This document shows, in pieces, positions 11,497 to 23,028 of a stretch of DNA of 64,000 nt; within the stretch, counting starts at the first letter, position 1, and each line of letters begins with the position of its first letter. The stretch is from the NCBI GenBank assembly GCA_013423385.1, contig BLZA01000030.1:1505168-1569167 (forward strand), given 5' to 3'. The notes beneath the pieces are model-generated. The model saw nothing but the letters and a program-made list of their open reading frames with translations. It was not told the origin of the DNA and did no database searches. The translations under genes were made by a program, and so were the position numbers. Source of the stretch: Naganishia liquefaciens (taxonomy: Eukaryota > Basidiomycota > Tremellomycetes > Filobasidiales > Filobasidiaceae).

Positions 11497-12995
11497 GGTG
11501 TATAGATGCAGGTAGCACGCAGGAAAGCGAGGAGATGAAGATGATTAGCATGCCATGCTTTAGCAGGTACTTTTACAATCCGTGAGTGCTCCAATGCTAA
11601 CTATCGAGTTCTTCTACGAATTCGTCGTCAAGCCTTCTTTCCATCAGGTCAAGATGGGATTTCCCCTATTCCACGGCTGATCGGAAATTCCGAGATCGGT
11701 TCTCCTCTCTTGCCCGTTCCTCGCGACTTCCTGCAGACCTCCCACCGAACGACATGTATATTGCGAGACAGGCCCATGCATAGCTGCTTTTGCGTCGGTC
11801 GTGCCCAGCGATCCGTGCGATCCCAGATCTTCATGATCAATTCTTCCAAGCAGTAAACTCACATCGCGGGAAGCCATCTTTGTCTCGTCTACGGTCTTGC
11901 GAAAGTCTCGGTGTGCGTTCAAAGTCCTTGATGGGGTATAGACTAATGAGTGTATAGCAACGCAACTACGAACTCGACAAGAGCTATAAGGGCTGTTTTT
12001 TCTGTTGGCGGAGCCATTGACAGCCACTTGGCTGGTGACTGCGGCGGAATGAGCATGGCCTAAATATAGACTGCCAGCTTAAGATGAGACTATTTCCGCC
12101 GATCGTGTGAATTACGTAATCGACACCAGGGGTACGAGGACTCTTATCAGCACTAGAAGGTTGAGCCGTCTTCTTGTCTTCTCAACAGCACAATGGCCGA
12201 TGGGGCTCTGACTTGTCGAAGAGGGGGTGGTCGAACGACCTCATGCGTCCTCTCGCACAGGTACGCAGAACCGACATTAGGCTGCGCGCCATACCAATCC
12301 AGCATTTCAGCCGAGCACGACCCGCTGAGAATTCGTCGCATCTCGTTACCATTAATCATTTGTGAGAGACTTTGCCTTGCCCTGCCCTTACCGCTCTTAC
12401 CATACTTGGCTTTGCAGGCGCATATCGATGATGTGGCTAGTCAGGTTGGGTTGTGTCAAAGAGACTGTCAGCCGGCTCTGATATCCGGTTCAGACGACTT
12501 TGCACATGGTCAGACGAGGAATAGTCGTCTACAGGATGATCGGCAAACCGCTCCGGCTCCTTGAAATCCTGTGCAAGCTCGCTCACGTCGATGGTGTGGG
12601 GAGAAGTCAAGGGCTTGGCTCTGATCAAGTGAGTATAACGAGAAGTGAAGAGGACGCGATGCTGATGTCGCAAAGTCAAGGAATTGGATCGAGATAGGCT
12701 ACAGGCCTGAAATCTCGATGCTAGAAGACGATGTCCATGCCACGAGCTTCCAGAATTAGTCACTCGGGGTCACAGCAGAAGCAGTCGGCTAGGACAGGCT
12801 CATCTCGTCATCAGGGCAAGCAATCAACCCTTCGCGACGATACATCAAGGTACATTCGTTACGGTCATCCCCCATAATCGAGTAATACGTATGCTATTAT
12901 TCGCTCTTTATAAAAGGAACCACCCTTACAACTATTTGTCTATACCATCGGCCTGTCTCGAGACCGACTTTATTTCAGTTTTACGCCTAGCTTTT
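11497..12995. other. 1.5-kb region without a supported gene
   Basis: This region lies upstream of the CYSTM gene and downstream of the RidA-like gene, both on the minus strand. Two ORFs of about 125 codons (minus 11644-12027, plus 12193-12564) show neither a recognised domain nor convincing splice partners. Given how many small spliced genes hide in this window, a missed gene is possible. Confidence 0.4.
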
Positions 12996-13566
12996 CTACA
13001 ATGCTGCGATGGCTTCGATCTCGACGGAGATGCCGCTGCCGCAGAATATCGTCAGCTAAACTCGATCAATATTTGCAGTCATCTCAACTCACGCGACGGG
13101 AAGGTTTCCGACTTCAAAGGCAGATCGAGCCGGCTTGGGGTCGGGAATCATGGCGTTGTAGACTTCGTTCATGTTGGCAAAGTCGTTGATGTCTGAGAAT
13201 GGATACTGGTGAGGACAATAAACGTTATGGGTCTAGAGAGGATGACTTACCTTGCATCAAGACCGTTACCTTCAGAACCCTCGACCAGTCCGTGCCGGCC
13301 TCTTTCAAGACCGCAGCGACCTTCTCGATACAGACCGCTGTTTCATTCTTGATACCTCCCGGAACGACCGTATTATTAACGACAGGTACCTGTCCACTGA
13401 CAAAGACGAGGTTACCGAAGCTGGTACCGCCAGACAAGGTCTTGCCGACGGATCCGAGACGGGTGATGTCGGAGTTTCGCTCAGCGAGGGAGCTGGAGGT
13501 GCTAGAGAGCGGGGAGGCGCTAGCAAGTGCGGCAAGGGTTGCGAGGAGACCAAAGTTGAACAGCAT
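12996..13566 (-). CDS. Secreted RidA/YjgF-like imine deaminase
   Basis: Exons 13251-13566, 13093-13192 and 12996-13035 join with GTAAGT..TCAG and GTGAGT..GGCAG introns into 151 residues. Residues 1-18 form a signal peptide (MLFNFGLLATLAALASAS). The RidA fold follows, with GNLVFVSGQVP, the helix ETAVCIEKVAAVLKEAG, the strand VLKVTVLM, DINDFANMNEVYN, and PKPARSAFEVGNLP ending in VEIEAIA. The Arg of PARS and the Glu of VEIEA, which bind substrate and water in RidA, are present. The usual GPYSQA loop with its Tyr is replaced by KTLSGGTSF. Two N-glycosylation sequons (NNT, NET) fit passage through the ER. RidA enzymes hydrolyse 2-imino acids to 2-keto acids and ammonia. A divergent gene for an L-amino acid oxidase, which makes such imino acids, lies about 1 kb away. 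Confidence 0.9.
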
Positions 13567-13668
13567 GGTGTTGGAGGCAATGAGGATGGGGTGATGTATG
13601 CGGTTTGGTGGCTGGATCAGTGAAATTGCTTTTCTTTACCTGGGAAGCGGTCGTTGGACAAAGTGCTG

Positions 13669-13679
13669 GCCTTTATACC
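13669..13679 (-). promoter_or_regulatory. TATA box of the RidA-like gene
   Basis: On the minus strand the sequence GGTATAAAGGCCAGC lies about 105-115 nt before the RidA-like ATG, a plausible TATA position. Confidence 0.55.
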
Positions 13680-14552
13680 TCGATTCAACGATGAACGCGG
13701 AAAGAATTTTTACCGCTTCCGGACAGTCTCGTTGTCGGGGCGAATTCCTTCATGCTCCCCAGAGCTCGCCTCAGCAGAGTATTCTGCAGTCGTTACCAAT
13801 CTTCGGATGGGACTGGTTGCCAATCCGTCGACTTGATCTTGGCATGGCCATCCTTATCTCGACTTGCTTCGCATGACAAAGTTCGCAGACGGCTCATCAG
13901 CTTGAGCGTTCTTCGGGGCCCGCCTTCCGTCCTGAATCCATGCCTAGTCCAGCGACTGCGCCGTGTTCGAATGCCCGAATCCCGGGATTCATGCGGACCT
14001 CATGCCAGCTACATCGGTATTCAACAATTGACCTATCTCGGAGAAACCGAACTTGGCCTTGGCAAGCCACGTTGCAATAAGCGCGCGACCGAGGCGAGCG
14101 AGAGATAAGGTTCCGCTGAGCGACCTCATGATGGTATGTTGCGCTATCGTCTCGCTCGATTGCAAGTCGTATCAGACCTCGACCCCGAGCGCTTGCGGCG
14201 CCTGTACATCCCGGTCCGTCGACTCGGTGCTCGCCGTTATCTATCACCACAAGTCCAGTCGCGGCTTTGGTTACAGCGAGATGACAGATACCCCGGATAC
14301 ATGGGTGCACTGGATGGCAGAACTCTCGGGCCGCGCGCAGGAGATCATTCGGATTACAACGATCGGGTCAATGATCTGACCAATGGGAACGGAAGGAGGG
14401 TGTGAAGCAGGAGATGAAGGGATCAGATAGGATCTCATCGGCTGGGACCGCTGAACGCACCGCATCCGGAGCACCAACGGTGGTTTCCCGAAGCAGTGTC
14501 CGCTGATATGGGGAATTTGGAATGCTTGCGCAACATTCCGTGCAGACTTCCA

Positions 14553-14568
14553 GGTATTTAAAGGCTGG
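14553..14568 (+). promoter_or_regulatory. TATA-like box of the L-amino acid oxidase gene
   Basis: GGTATTTAAAGGCTGGC lies about 65-75 nt before the oxidase ATG. It resembles the divergent RidA promoter element apart from two extra T and one or two substitutions. Confidence 0.5.
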
Positions 14569-14627
14569 CATCCTATTCTCGAACGGTCTGACCTCTCCTT
14601 TGTCATCATCATCCTCCACAGACGAAC

Positions 14628-17224
14628 ATGAAAGACTCCAAAATCATTCTGCCGCTCTCGCTCCTGATCGCCGGAGGCAAGCTTGCCAAGGCCTCGCCAA
14701 CGCCTTTACCTTCCATCAGCTTTGTCAAGTGAGTAGCGGCTGGGCTTGACTGAAGTTCTACTAACTCTTCGACTTTCAGCCCGACTGGTGTTCAACGAGG
14801 TGGAGCGCACAACTTCCACATCTCGTACGATCGTCCTGAATCCTTGGCCGGTGACATCGTCTTCGTTTACGGAGACTGTGGTATCGATCACCACTCGAAG
14901 GCACACCATGAAGTCGGTCGATTGGTGACAAATAGATACGCTGCTGATGACATGCCGTGAGTTCATCGCGTGCGTATACTTGACTCCGAGCTCACGTACT
15001 TTGGACTCAGAACCCGGTTCGTCTGGATCACCCCCGAAGACGCACCGACCAAAGGATGCTTGCACGCCTTCTCGGATCTGGGCGTCGTCGGCTCCTCTGA
15101 AGCCATCGAGATCACCCACGATAACCTCGCCAAGCGAAACACCTTGTCGTCCATCAATGATCCTTACGGTGCATGGTTTGACGGTGTCGCCTATCTCCAG
15201 GCCAAGGAGCCGGATGCGGCATTCGTTGCCGGTAAAAAGGACCAAAAGATCGGTATCGTGGGTGGTGGTATGTCGGGTCTCATGTCGGCACTCTTGTTGG
15301 ATTCTGTTGGCATCCACAACTGGGAGATCTCGGAAAGTTCTCACCGAATCGGAGGGTATGTCTCGTTCTTTCGCAAGAACATTGCACGTTGCTAATGCTA
15401 CATGGCTTCGTTTAGACGACTTCATACGGCTTACCTCAATGGAACGGCGCCTGAAGATTATCAGTACCAGGAGATGGGGTGAGCCAAACAGCCTTTAGGG
15501 CAGCAAAATTGTCTCTGACACGAGCATCCGCAGTCCTATGCGATTCCCCGTCAGCCTATCCTACACTGGAACCAACGAGACTCTCGAGATCCAAGACCAC
15601 AAGCTTGTCTTCCAGCTCGCCGATGTTTTGAACGAGATGAACAAGGGCAAAGACCCCAAGCTTCAGGTCAAGTTTATCGAATGGATCCAGTCCAACCCCA
15701 AGTAGGTCAACCTTCCAGTTCCTTCATGGCCATCGCTAACATTACCTCTCCAGCACCTACGTTTATAACAACGGCCTTCGAAACCCGGACGGCACTGTTC
15801 CTCGGCGAAGCCAGTACGCTGCGCTCCTCGCCAATGCCACATCGGGCGTTCCTGCAGTTGAACCCCCCGAGAAGCAAGAGGCTGCTGAAGAAGCGCTTGA
15901 GCACTTCATTGATTACACTGACAAGTATGAGCTTTCTGCGAAGAATATCTTCAAGGCACACAAGCAAGCCATCGGTATGTCTACTCTCACGAAGAATGCA
16001 TGACATCGGCTGACAGCATGGCACAATTTCGTCTTCAGAGGATGGTTTGCACAGCTTCTCCGAAGTTTCGTTCTTGAGGTCGCAAGGCTTGGGCTGGAAC
16101 GAGACGTCGGCTGTCGGAGGTACTGGTAAGCAGCGAGACGAGACTGATCGGTTTTGATCGCTGAGATATCAACACCTCAGGCACATTATGGGACGAGATC
16201 TACGATGGTGTCTACTTCTCTGCAACCCAGTGGAAGACTATCGACAAGGGACTCACCCGATTGGCCGAGGCCTTCCATCCCATTGTCGACGGCAAGATCA
16301 CCTACGGCAGGAGGATCAACAAGTTGAGCTATGACGAGAAGACCAAGAAGACGTCAGTCAGCTGGTACGAGCACGAGACCAAGAGCACGGAAAGCAAGAC
16401 CTACGACAAGACCATTGTGGCTGTACCTTTCTCCGTTGCCCGACTGTGGCGATTGCCCAGCTTCAATTCAGTCATCAAAGAGGCCATCACCGGCCTAGGT
16501 TACTCTTACGCATGCAAGGTCTCTGTAAGTACATCGTGTCCTCTTCCGCGTTGTCCATAGCTAACATGGTCTTTCAGCTCCTTTACAAGACCCGATTCTG
16601 GGAACACATTGAGCAGCCCATCTTCGGAGGTTGCGGCTCCACAGACTTGCCTGGAATTGGATCCGTTTGCTACCCCGCTTACAACATCAACGGTACCGGT
16701 CCGGGCGCTCTGCTTGCCAGTTACACCACCCCTGTCGGACCTTCCCTCTCTGCCCTGTCGGAAGCCGACCACGTCGGCATGGTTGTCGAAGCCATGAACG
16801 AGATCCACGGAGAAATCGCCGCCGAGCAGTACACTGGCAAGTACGACAGGATCTGTTGGGGTCTCGACCCCCATCAGGCAGGCTCTTGGGCCTCTCCCTA
16901 CACCGGCCAGCACGAGCGATACATGCCTGAATACCACAAGACTCACTTGAACCACATCTTGTAAGCAGCATTGTGTCAGTTATTTTCCGCTCTTCTAACC
17001 GCTCATTCGTTACAGCGTCGGCGAGCACACCAGCGTTAACCACGCCTGGATCTTCTCGGCTTTGGAGAGTGCTACTCGAGGTGTTGTCCAGGCCCTCCTG
17101 GATGACGGTCTCGTTGACGAAGCCAAGGAAGTGAGTTGCTGAGTTTCCTGAGATCCTGGACTTGTGCTCATTACTCTTGCGCCAGATCGTCAACAAGTGG
17201 ATGGCACGATGGATCTCCGTCTAA
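14628..17224 (+). CDS. Secreted FAD-dependent L-amino acid oxidase
   Basis: Eleven exons (14628-14728, 14780-14956, 15011-15355, 15416-15478, 15534-15701, 15754-15974, 16039-16125, 16181-16524, 16578-16960, 17016-17130, 17186-17224) give 680 residues with frame kept at every junction. The N-terminus is a signal peptide (MKDSKIILPLSLLIAGGKLA). The dinucleotide-binding motif is KIGIVGGGMSGL followed by ESSHRIGGR, the RxGGR signature of amine oxidases. The region QEMGPMRFP matches the substrate-side loop of LAAOs, and the C-terminal VGEHTS..WIFSALESATRG is the second FAD-binding segment. At least five N-glycosylation sequons are present. It should oxidise L-amino acids to imino acids with release of H2O2, outside the cell. 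The nearest neighbour upstream is a divergent secreted RidA-like gene. Confidence 0.93.
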
Positions 17225-17740
17225 AAGGGGGAAGTACGAATGATCAACGTTTGAGAGTTTGAAGGTAAAAAAGCCAAAGGGTTTTCATAGTAGATTATTT
17301 ATAAGGGATATCTTCATAGTTTTACATAGATAGTTTGGTATAACGAATTGTATGAAGGGGTGTCGGAAAACGGTATCCAATCTTCCAAAAGTGGAAAATA
17401 GGTCGCATTGCGCAGACTGCGAGCCGCAGTGAACAAGGAGCTTGCGCAAAGGGAGATCACTCTGATAAACCATTCCCTGCGGTTGCCTGCGACAGGAGGC
17501 TCAGGAAAAGACTTTCCCATCACCAGAGCGGCTGCTGAGAATGGTCCTGATTCGCTTGTCAGCGCGACGGACGGTCACTGAACTGCGTGCCATCGACAGC
17601 GGCCATCCGCTGACAACTGCGAATTTCAACAACTTCGCAAATCCAAATCAATGTATATGGAAGATGATACAACGGTGGCGTTCTGGCATGGCCCAAACTG
17701 CTGATTGGTTATTGTGTGCTACTCTTCGACTCTGGGTTTT
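17225..17740. other. Convergent 3' spacer
   Basis: This 516-bp stretch lies between the oxidase (+) and MAPEG (-) genes. It is partly AT-rich just after the oxidase stop (17300-17345), as expected for a polyadenylation region. No gene is supported. Confidence 0.5.
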
Positions 17741-18636
17741 CTAGTAACCCGCTGCGATTCCGGCGCACTTCAATAGGACAGACAGACAGCCGAACATACC
17801 CGCAACGTAGATCACTGATGCAATAAACGAGTTAGCGGCCTTTCTGAAACAAACCCAGCCAAAAACACCCAACACACCCGTGCGAGCCGAGTCTGACATG
17901 AATCCGATTTGGTTGTAGTAGACGATGTTGTATAGCACCCGGGAGCCAGTGTAGGCGAGCGCGAAGGAGTTCAGGTAGGGTATGGGTAGTCGCATCAAAT
18001 GAGCTACCGCCTGCAGAATTGAAAGTTTTAGCTTCGAGACGGAAGTTGGCGGGAATAGAGATGTAATCTGCTTCGCTCGGCGACTCCTAGGCGATGACCT
18101 CCACAGTGACAGCGCAGGCGATAGAAAATGGTACGCATAACGGGACCAGCACCCAAGATACCAGGAAGAAGATGGGTCATGGTTGCAGACTCACGAGCGT
18201 GATAGCAAATAATGGCCAAGATTCCATTCCATTGTGGTGAATACCCTATTCAATGGCGACAGCCCGCGTCAGTCGAGAGCGCAAGGGTAGCTGCCAGCCG
18301 TGTAGCACGTACACCAAGTTTCTCGATCTCTGTATGCTCACGACAACGACATCAGGATACAAGCCTTTGGTAGCGCAAAGGGGAGGAGGTCTGACCTTGT
18401 TTATATGTCTCCGTATCCCCTTGGCGGAACTTGACAGGATCTCGGGGCTTGTTGTTGTTGTACCGTGTGCCGAGGCGAAGCAGCTTCAATTCATGTGGTG
18501 AGAAAGCAAGCATATACACCTAGTCGGGACTGTGAGCAAGGATTCCCGAAAGTCGGCGACCTCTTACCACGGGCAAAGCGTACAAGGACAGGTTTCGATC
18601 CGAGATTGCTGGGAGGGACAGGAAAGTGGCGGACAT
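17741..18636 (-). CDS. MAPEG family membrane protein with a 17-nt microexon
   Basis: Five exons fit in frame: 18568-18636, 18396-18519, 18313-18329 (17 nt), 18195-18245 and 17741-18010, total 531 nt, 176 residues. MAPEG landmarks appear in order: an N-terminal membrane stretch (LYALPVVYMLAF), the basic loop RLGTRYNNNKPRD, HHNGMESWPLFAITLAVAHL, and LPIPYLNSFALAYTGSRVLYN with R in the third helix, then a fourth hydrophobic helix. MAPEG proteins are four-helix ER enzymes with glutathione-transferase or peroxidase activity on lipids. Here the His-Asn-Gly segment replaces the usual AH-NG. The 184-nt fourth intron (18011-18194) is long for this window. An AT-rich TATA-like stretch (GATATATATC) lies about 60 nt upstream of the start. 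The gene converges with the oxidase gene. Confidence 0.75.
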
Positions 18637-20829
18637 GTTGAAGACAGTGGATTGCTTTCACATAGCTGCGTGATATGATCGTGCGCAGAGTTGGCATGAT
18701 ATATATCACGCAAGTCGCTCCTCATGACAGCCCAATCCCCGATTTGAGCATGACGTCGGGAATCGTGGTATCGGATCGAAGGATGTAGCTAGTAACTAGC
18801 TGGCAAAATTGGGTGATAGCGGTATTCATGAGTCGGGTAAATGGGGAACGATTAGATTCCAGAGAATCTTTTCGCTAATGCATGTTTAGATGACGAGTCA
18901 CTTAAACTGATCTTTGATCATGTATATCTGCAACGCGGTGATGACTCCTGAATCCCGACGCAACTCTCGATCGCTCGCGTGTCCGGGTTCCAACAGCGGT
19001 TTCAGCGGCAGAAAGATAACCCGCCGAACGCCGAGGTGACTGCTCTCCGACAAGCAGTCCGAGCTGTCCGACAGCTCTTCGTGATGGGGACGCACCAGCC
19101 GACTCAGCTCGACAGGTGCGTTTCTCGTCAAGCTCAGATCGATCGATACCTACCTGGTGCATGCTGAGCGCCAGGCAAAGGAACCAACAAGTCAGCGTTT
19201 AATTATTGATAGATGCATTGGCGCTTCCTATAATCGTACCAGAGTCATTACCGCGTGGATGTTCCGAAACAAGATGCTTCCCCGGAATCAAGTCTCGAAA
19301 ACTGTGATTCCCCGCTTGGATGCCCTGGAAGAAAGGAGTCTTTATGCGATTGCCTCGATACTGGTGAAGCGCTACCAATATATATCAGGCTGCTGAGCCC
19401 CTTAGGACCAGTAGTGTTGGTGTCTCACTGGCTTGAGAGTGATCTTCTTCGTGGTATGATGATAGGCCAAATCACCATGAACGCAAACGGTACTGCAGAG
19501 CCACCACTAGCTCTAAAACCCTTATCGCAAATATCAAATGCGAGTGTCTCCCCTCCGAGACATGTACGTCGAATGGTAGGAAGATTTGAAACTGAAAACT
19601 GCCTTGACACAGGGGAAGCTCGATACAGGTATGTCGACACTGGCAGGTCCAGCCAAGACCGCTGAATCGTACCTTTCGTCTATATTAGCGGGAGATTCAA
19701 GAAATGGCTGAAGAGATGCTATCGAGGTAGTTACCGATATGTCGCACGAACTTTGACTCGTAAACAAAATTCGGTCAGAAAGAATCGTTTCCAGTCATCT
19801 GTCCTTGGAGATTTAGAGAGAGACTCCCAAACTTCTCGCTTCATACGATGCTCAACTGAAATTTCGATTGAATTTTCGGATGCACCGCATAAGCTGGACG
19901 TCAACGCGAGTCAGTACCTAGGTTCTGTAGACTGGTGTGACCTCAGCAAAGGCCCAGGTTCTCAGTCAGTGTTCGGTGTAAGCGTAAAGGTGTCTTCGGA
20001 AGGCACATCAAAGTGACCAAATTGGCCATCTGCCCGATTACAACAATGAGACGGAGATGGAAATCACATGCGACATCAGAAGTAATCAATTTAATGGTTC
20101 CGACTCGTTAAGAGAATCTTGTTAACATCAGTAGCCGTTGAGTATAGCAATCAGAGACAATATCTCAAGAGCTATACCAGCTATCAATCGCAACATTATG
20201 CTAAAGATTGTTGATCGTTTAGAAACTGTGTTGCGTTGGAAGGCCAAACCCCCACCACCGTTTGGCTATGCCTGCTTTTGCCAAAACTTCGGCCAGTTGA
20301 TGACTATCATGACTTACAGCTTCTGCAACTTTCGCACTGACAATTTCCACCTATGAGGAAGCAGAAAATTGTTTGCGCAAACATCAAGGTGCCGCCAAAT
20401 TTTGGTATCTATGTGTTGCAGCCCGATCCGATTGTCTTGTAGCTGATATGTACTTCCTTACCATTCTATGTGCCAGAATCGACGTGTTTGACCCATGCGC
20501 GTCATTGGCCCATCAATGCTTCGCTTTTATCAATCTGCCCCTCATTTAGCGCTCGTCTGGGTACCTTTACACATCTCAAAGCGCTTACAAACATCCACTT
20601 CTTTTGAACCCGACATCCTTTCAATGCAGGGTAGTGCATCAGCCTTTGAGGATCCGTAAAATCCCCTCGAATTCGGGATCTTGATACCGACTAGTACAAG
20701 GGAATCCTGTAAATTGGCCCTCTTACTGCAAGTACAAAAACCCAGCAGCCAGTAAGATGTACTGTCTTGCCTTGAATGCCCTTTACCATCTTCAAGTCTT
20801 TCTTTTACCGTGAAATACCCCAGCAGGCA
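18637..20829. other. 2.2-kb gene-poor stretch
   Basis: ORFs of 60-136 codons exist on both strands, the longest on plus at 19255-19665, but none shows a recognisable domain, a signal peptide or convincing splice partners. GC content looks lower than in the flanks from 19.7 to 20.8 kb. It may be a lineage-specific or decayed region. Confidence 0.4.
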
Positions 20830-21971
20830 ATGGCGTCCAGTATTTCAGAGTCCAACCAAGTGTACTTGGATGATGCTGAGAGATCTTCTCCGCGGACGGT
20901 GAAGCTACGCTCGGCTACCTGTACATCAATGACGCCGTCCGTTTCAAGGCAGTTCGATGTAACGCGGAACGTTATTATCGTCGTGGCTGTTCAAACATAT
21001 TTAAAGCTGCGCAAACCTTTGAAGAAATCTATCACGACTCACGAAATCTTAGACACAGAGGCACACTCGTCGATCGTGCTAGGTTTCTGAGAGATCTGCG
21101 CGGCTTTGTCGCTAGTCTACCGCATCAGGAGCACCAAAAGGTACTGCATATGCTCAGGAATAGACAGGACTGCGATGACCTTGTGGGTGTCTCAAGGGAT
21201 CTCGCATTCGGTTTGAAGTATAGCGAGGACGACCTTGATTCCAGCAAAGGAGGGCTTGAACGATACGTTCGTGGTTTCTACTTTCAGGCCGCCCATTCTG
21301 AAGCTGGAATCATCATCGGAAAGTTCGCTCTGAGCGACTCCGTTCCCGTTTCAGACACGACCTCCACCGTTCAAACTCCAATTGTGGACAATTTTATGAA
21401 GCAGAACTTTGGTCACACAACAACTCCTACCGAGGAGATCGAGAACGCTCAGCGCGGCATTTTGTTTCTGGAACCTGTCTGTCTCGATGACTTCACTCCT
21501 CTGTGGACCTTGCCTGCCAACGATTCCTTTGTTCTCGGGGCTATACATTTTGGCAGAGATATACATCTCGCATCACCCAGGAAGCCCTCTGACCTGTTCT
21601 GCCACAAAGTTGGAGGTCGGCTGTCCGTTTTCGGTAGAGAACTGGCCGTCATTTTAAGCAGTGGTGCTTATGAGCTTCACTGTTCTGCTTTAATGGGCGA
21701 GACGTTCAAGTTTGTCGGAACCGAGGAAAAGGTTACATACAACATTCCCGAGATAATGAATGCAATCCATGAGGTCAGTTGGAATCATAGGCTTCAGTCA
21801 CTGCTGAGCTGGATGCATTATGCTAAAGATGGATTGAACCCGGGTGATGTAATCGTAATGTCCCGAGAAACCCTTCTTCGGGGAGAACGTTCCTCCGAGA
21901 CGCAAACAAAAACAGCCAATTCAGTTGCCGCAAGCCCCGTCACTCCTGTAAGAGATGTCAATACGTTGTAG
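20830..21971 (+). CDS. Unrecognised protein, 5' end unresolved
   Basis: One frame is open without a stop from about 20880 to 21971 (about 360 codons), and its first internal ATG is at 21150. The open region upstream of that ATG has protein-like composition (LGYLYINDAVRF, FEEIYHD, LRDLRGFVASLP), so the gene likely begins before it. A possible short first exon, ATG at 20830 with a small GTATTT intron ending near 20876, would keep frame but is a guess. The protein looks soluble. A GGRLSVFGRELAVIL segment is predicted to form strand and helix, and the tail is Ser/Thr-rich. No family was recognised. Confidence 0.5.
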
Positions 21972-23028
21972 CAGGTGGCACTACGGCGTTAATGCGACTC
22001 ACTATGATATGAGGCTCGAGTGTGTGCTATCCGTGTTCTGAGTCAGCTGCTGTCATCATTTCGGCTCCTGCGTGGCGGAATAGTCTCGACGAAGTCTTGC
22101 TAGTGAAGACCTAGCAAGTCAGACTTCTTCACGAGGTTTTCTACCCTTTTTGAAGGAAATCTCACTCAATCAGAACATCTCTGTCAAACAGGCAGGCGGT
22201 CAGGCATCGACCAGACTACTGTCATCGTCGATCAGATACTATGTCCCACAGGTCGTATCGCTATCCTGCCTAAGCATTCGGATTGCGAAATACCCTCTCA
22301 ATGAAATTAATGATCCGTGACATCAATAATCGCTGAGTAGCTATTGACACTGCTACTTCTGAGATATGCAATGTCGCAACCAAATTTGATGTGCATCAAG
22401 CTGTAGAGTGTGAGCCAGAACTCGGAAGTGGTCTTGTTGGTCTGCTTGACATCTTGTTTCTTGTTAGATGCATTACCGTGTGGAACCTTCACATGGTAGT
22501 CTGACGGCTGCACAAGGGCTGTATAAAGAGTCATGACTTGGTGACTATAGTCCTCGGGTTCGGCTTCCGCTTGATTAAATATCAAGAAGAGACGTCAAAG
22601 CGAGTTATCAATCGCATTGCATTATACAAGCCGAAGAAACCGTCCATCATGAGACCGTCTTCGAGCGATATGGACTGCGTACGACCCAGGCCCTCAGAGA
22701 GGCTAGATACCTCGCATACCCAGTGATTGTGCTTCCAGGCTCCTCCTATGAAGTAGGCTTCCCTTCGGAGTCTCTAGGCTGCTTGGACTCAGTCCGAGGC
22801 AGAACGCACCACAAGTCAGTCTGCCCAGCTAACACGAGCCTTTCTTTCGTTTGATACACCTCCTGGGCAATCCCTTCAGTAGAATTTTTTCACGCGAAAT
22901 GATTCCGAAGATGTTTTCGAACATAAAGCGGGTCCCTCTGCAGGAATGCTGGTTCCTCCACTTGTCTTCCGATTCACGACTACAGTTGTCCGAGTTGCGC
23001 ACTTCCAGCCGCAGATTCCAATATCGAT
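21972..23028. other. About 1 kb without a supported gene
   Basis: Only short ORFs are present. A 92-codon minus ORF at 22307-22585 has a protein-like look but no splice partner or known domain. The perfect inverted repeat CTTGCTAG..CTAGCAAG near 22096-22119 could be a hairpin or terminator-like structure. Confidence 0.4.

Larger units (their letters stand above)
13567..14627. other. Divergent promoter region RidA / L-amino acid oxidase
   Basis: This 1061-bp stretch between two divergent starts shows no supported gene. Near each start there is a TATA-like element with a shared downstream AAGGCyrGC sequence (listed separately). The middle part probably carries common upstream regulation. Confidence 0.55.

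Noticed and set aside
11644-12027. 127-codon minus ORF as a gene
   Set aside because: It has no domain, no signal peptide and no splice partner, and a GTGAGT after a short in-frame ATG exon led to nothing recognisable.
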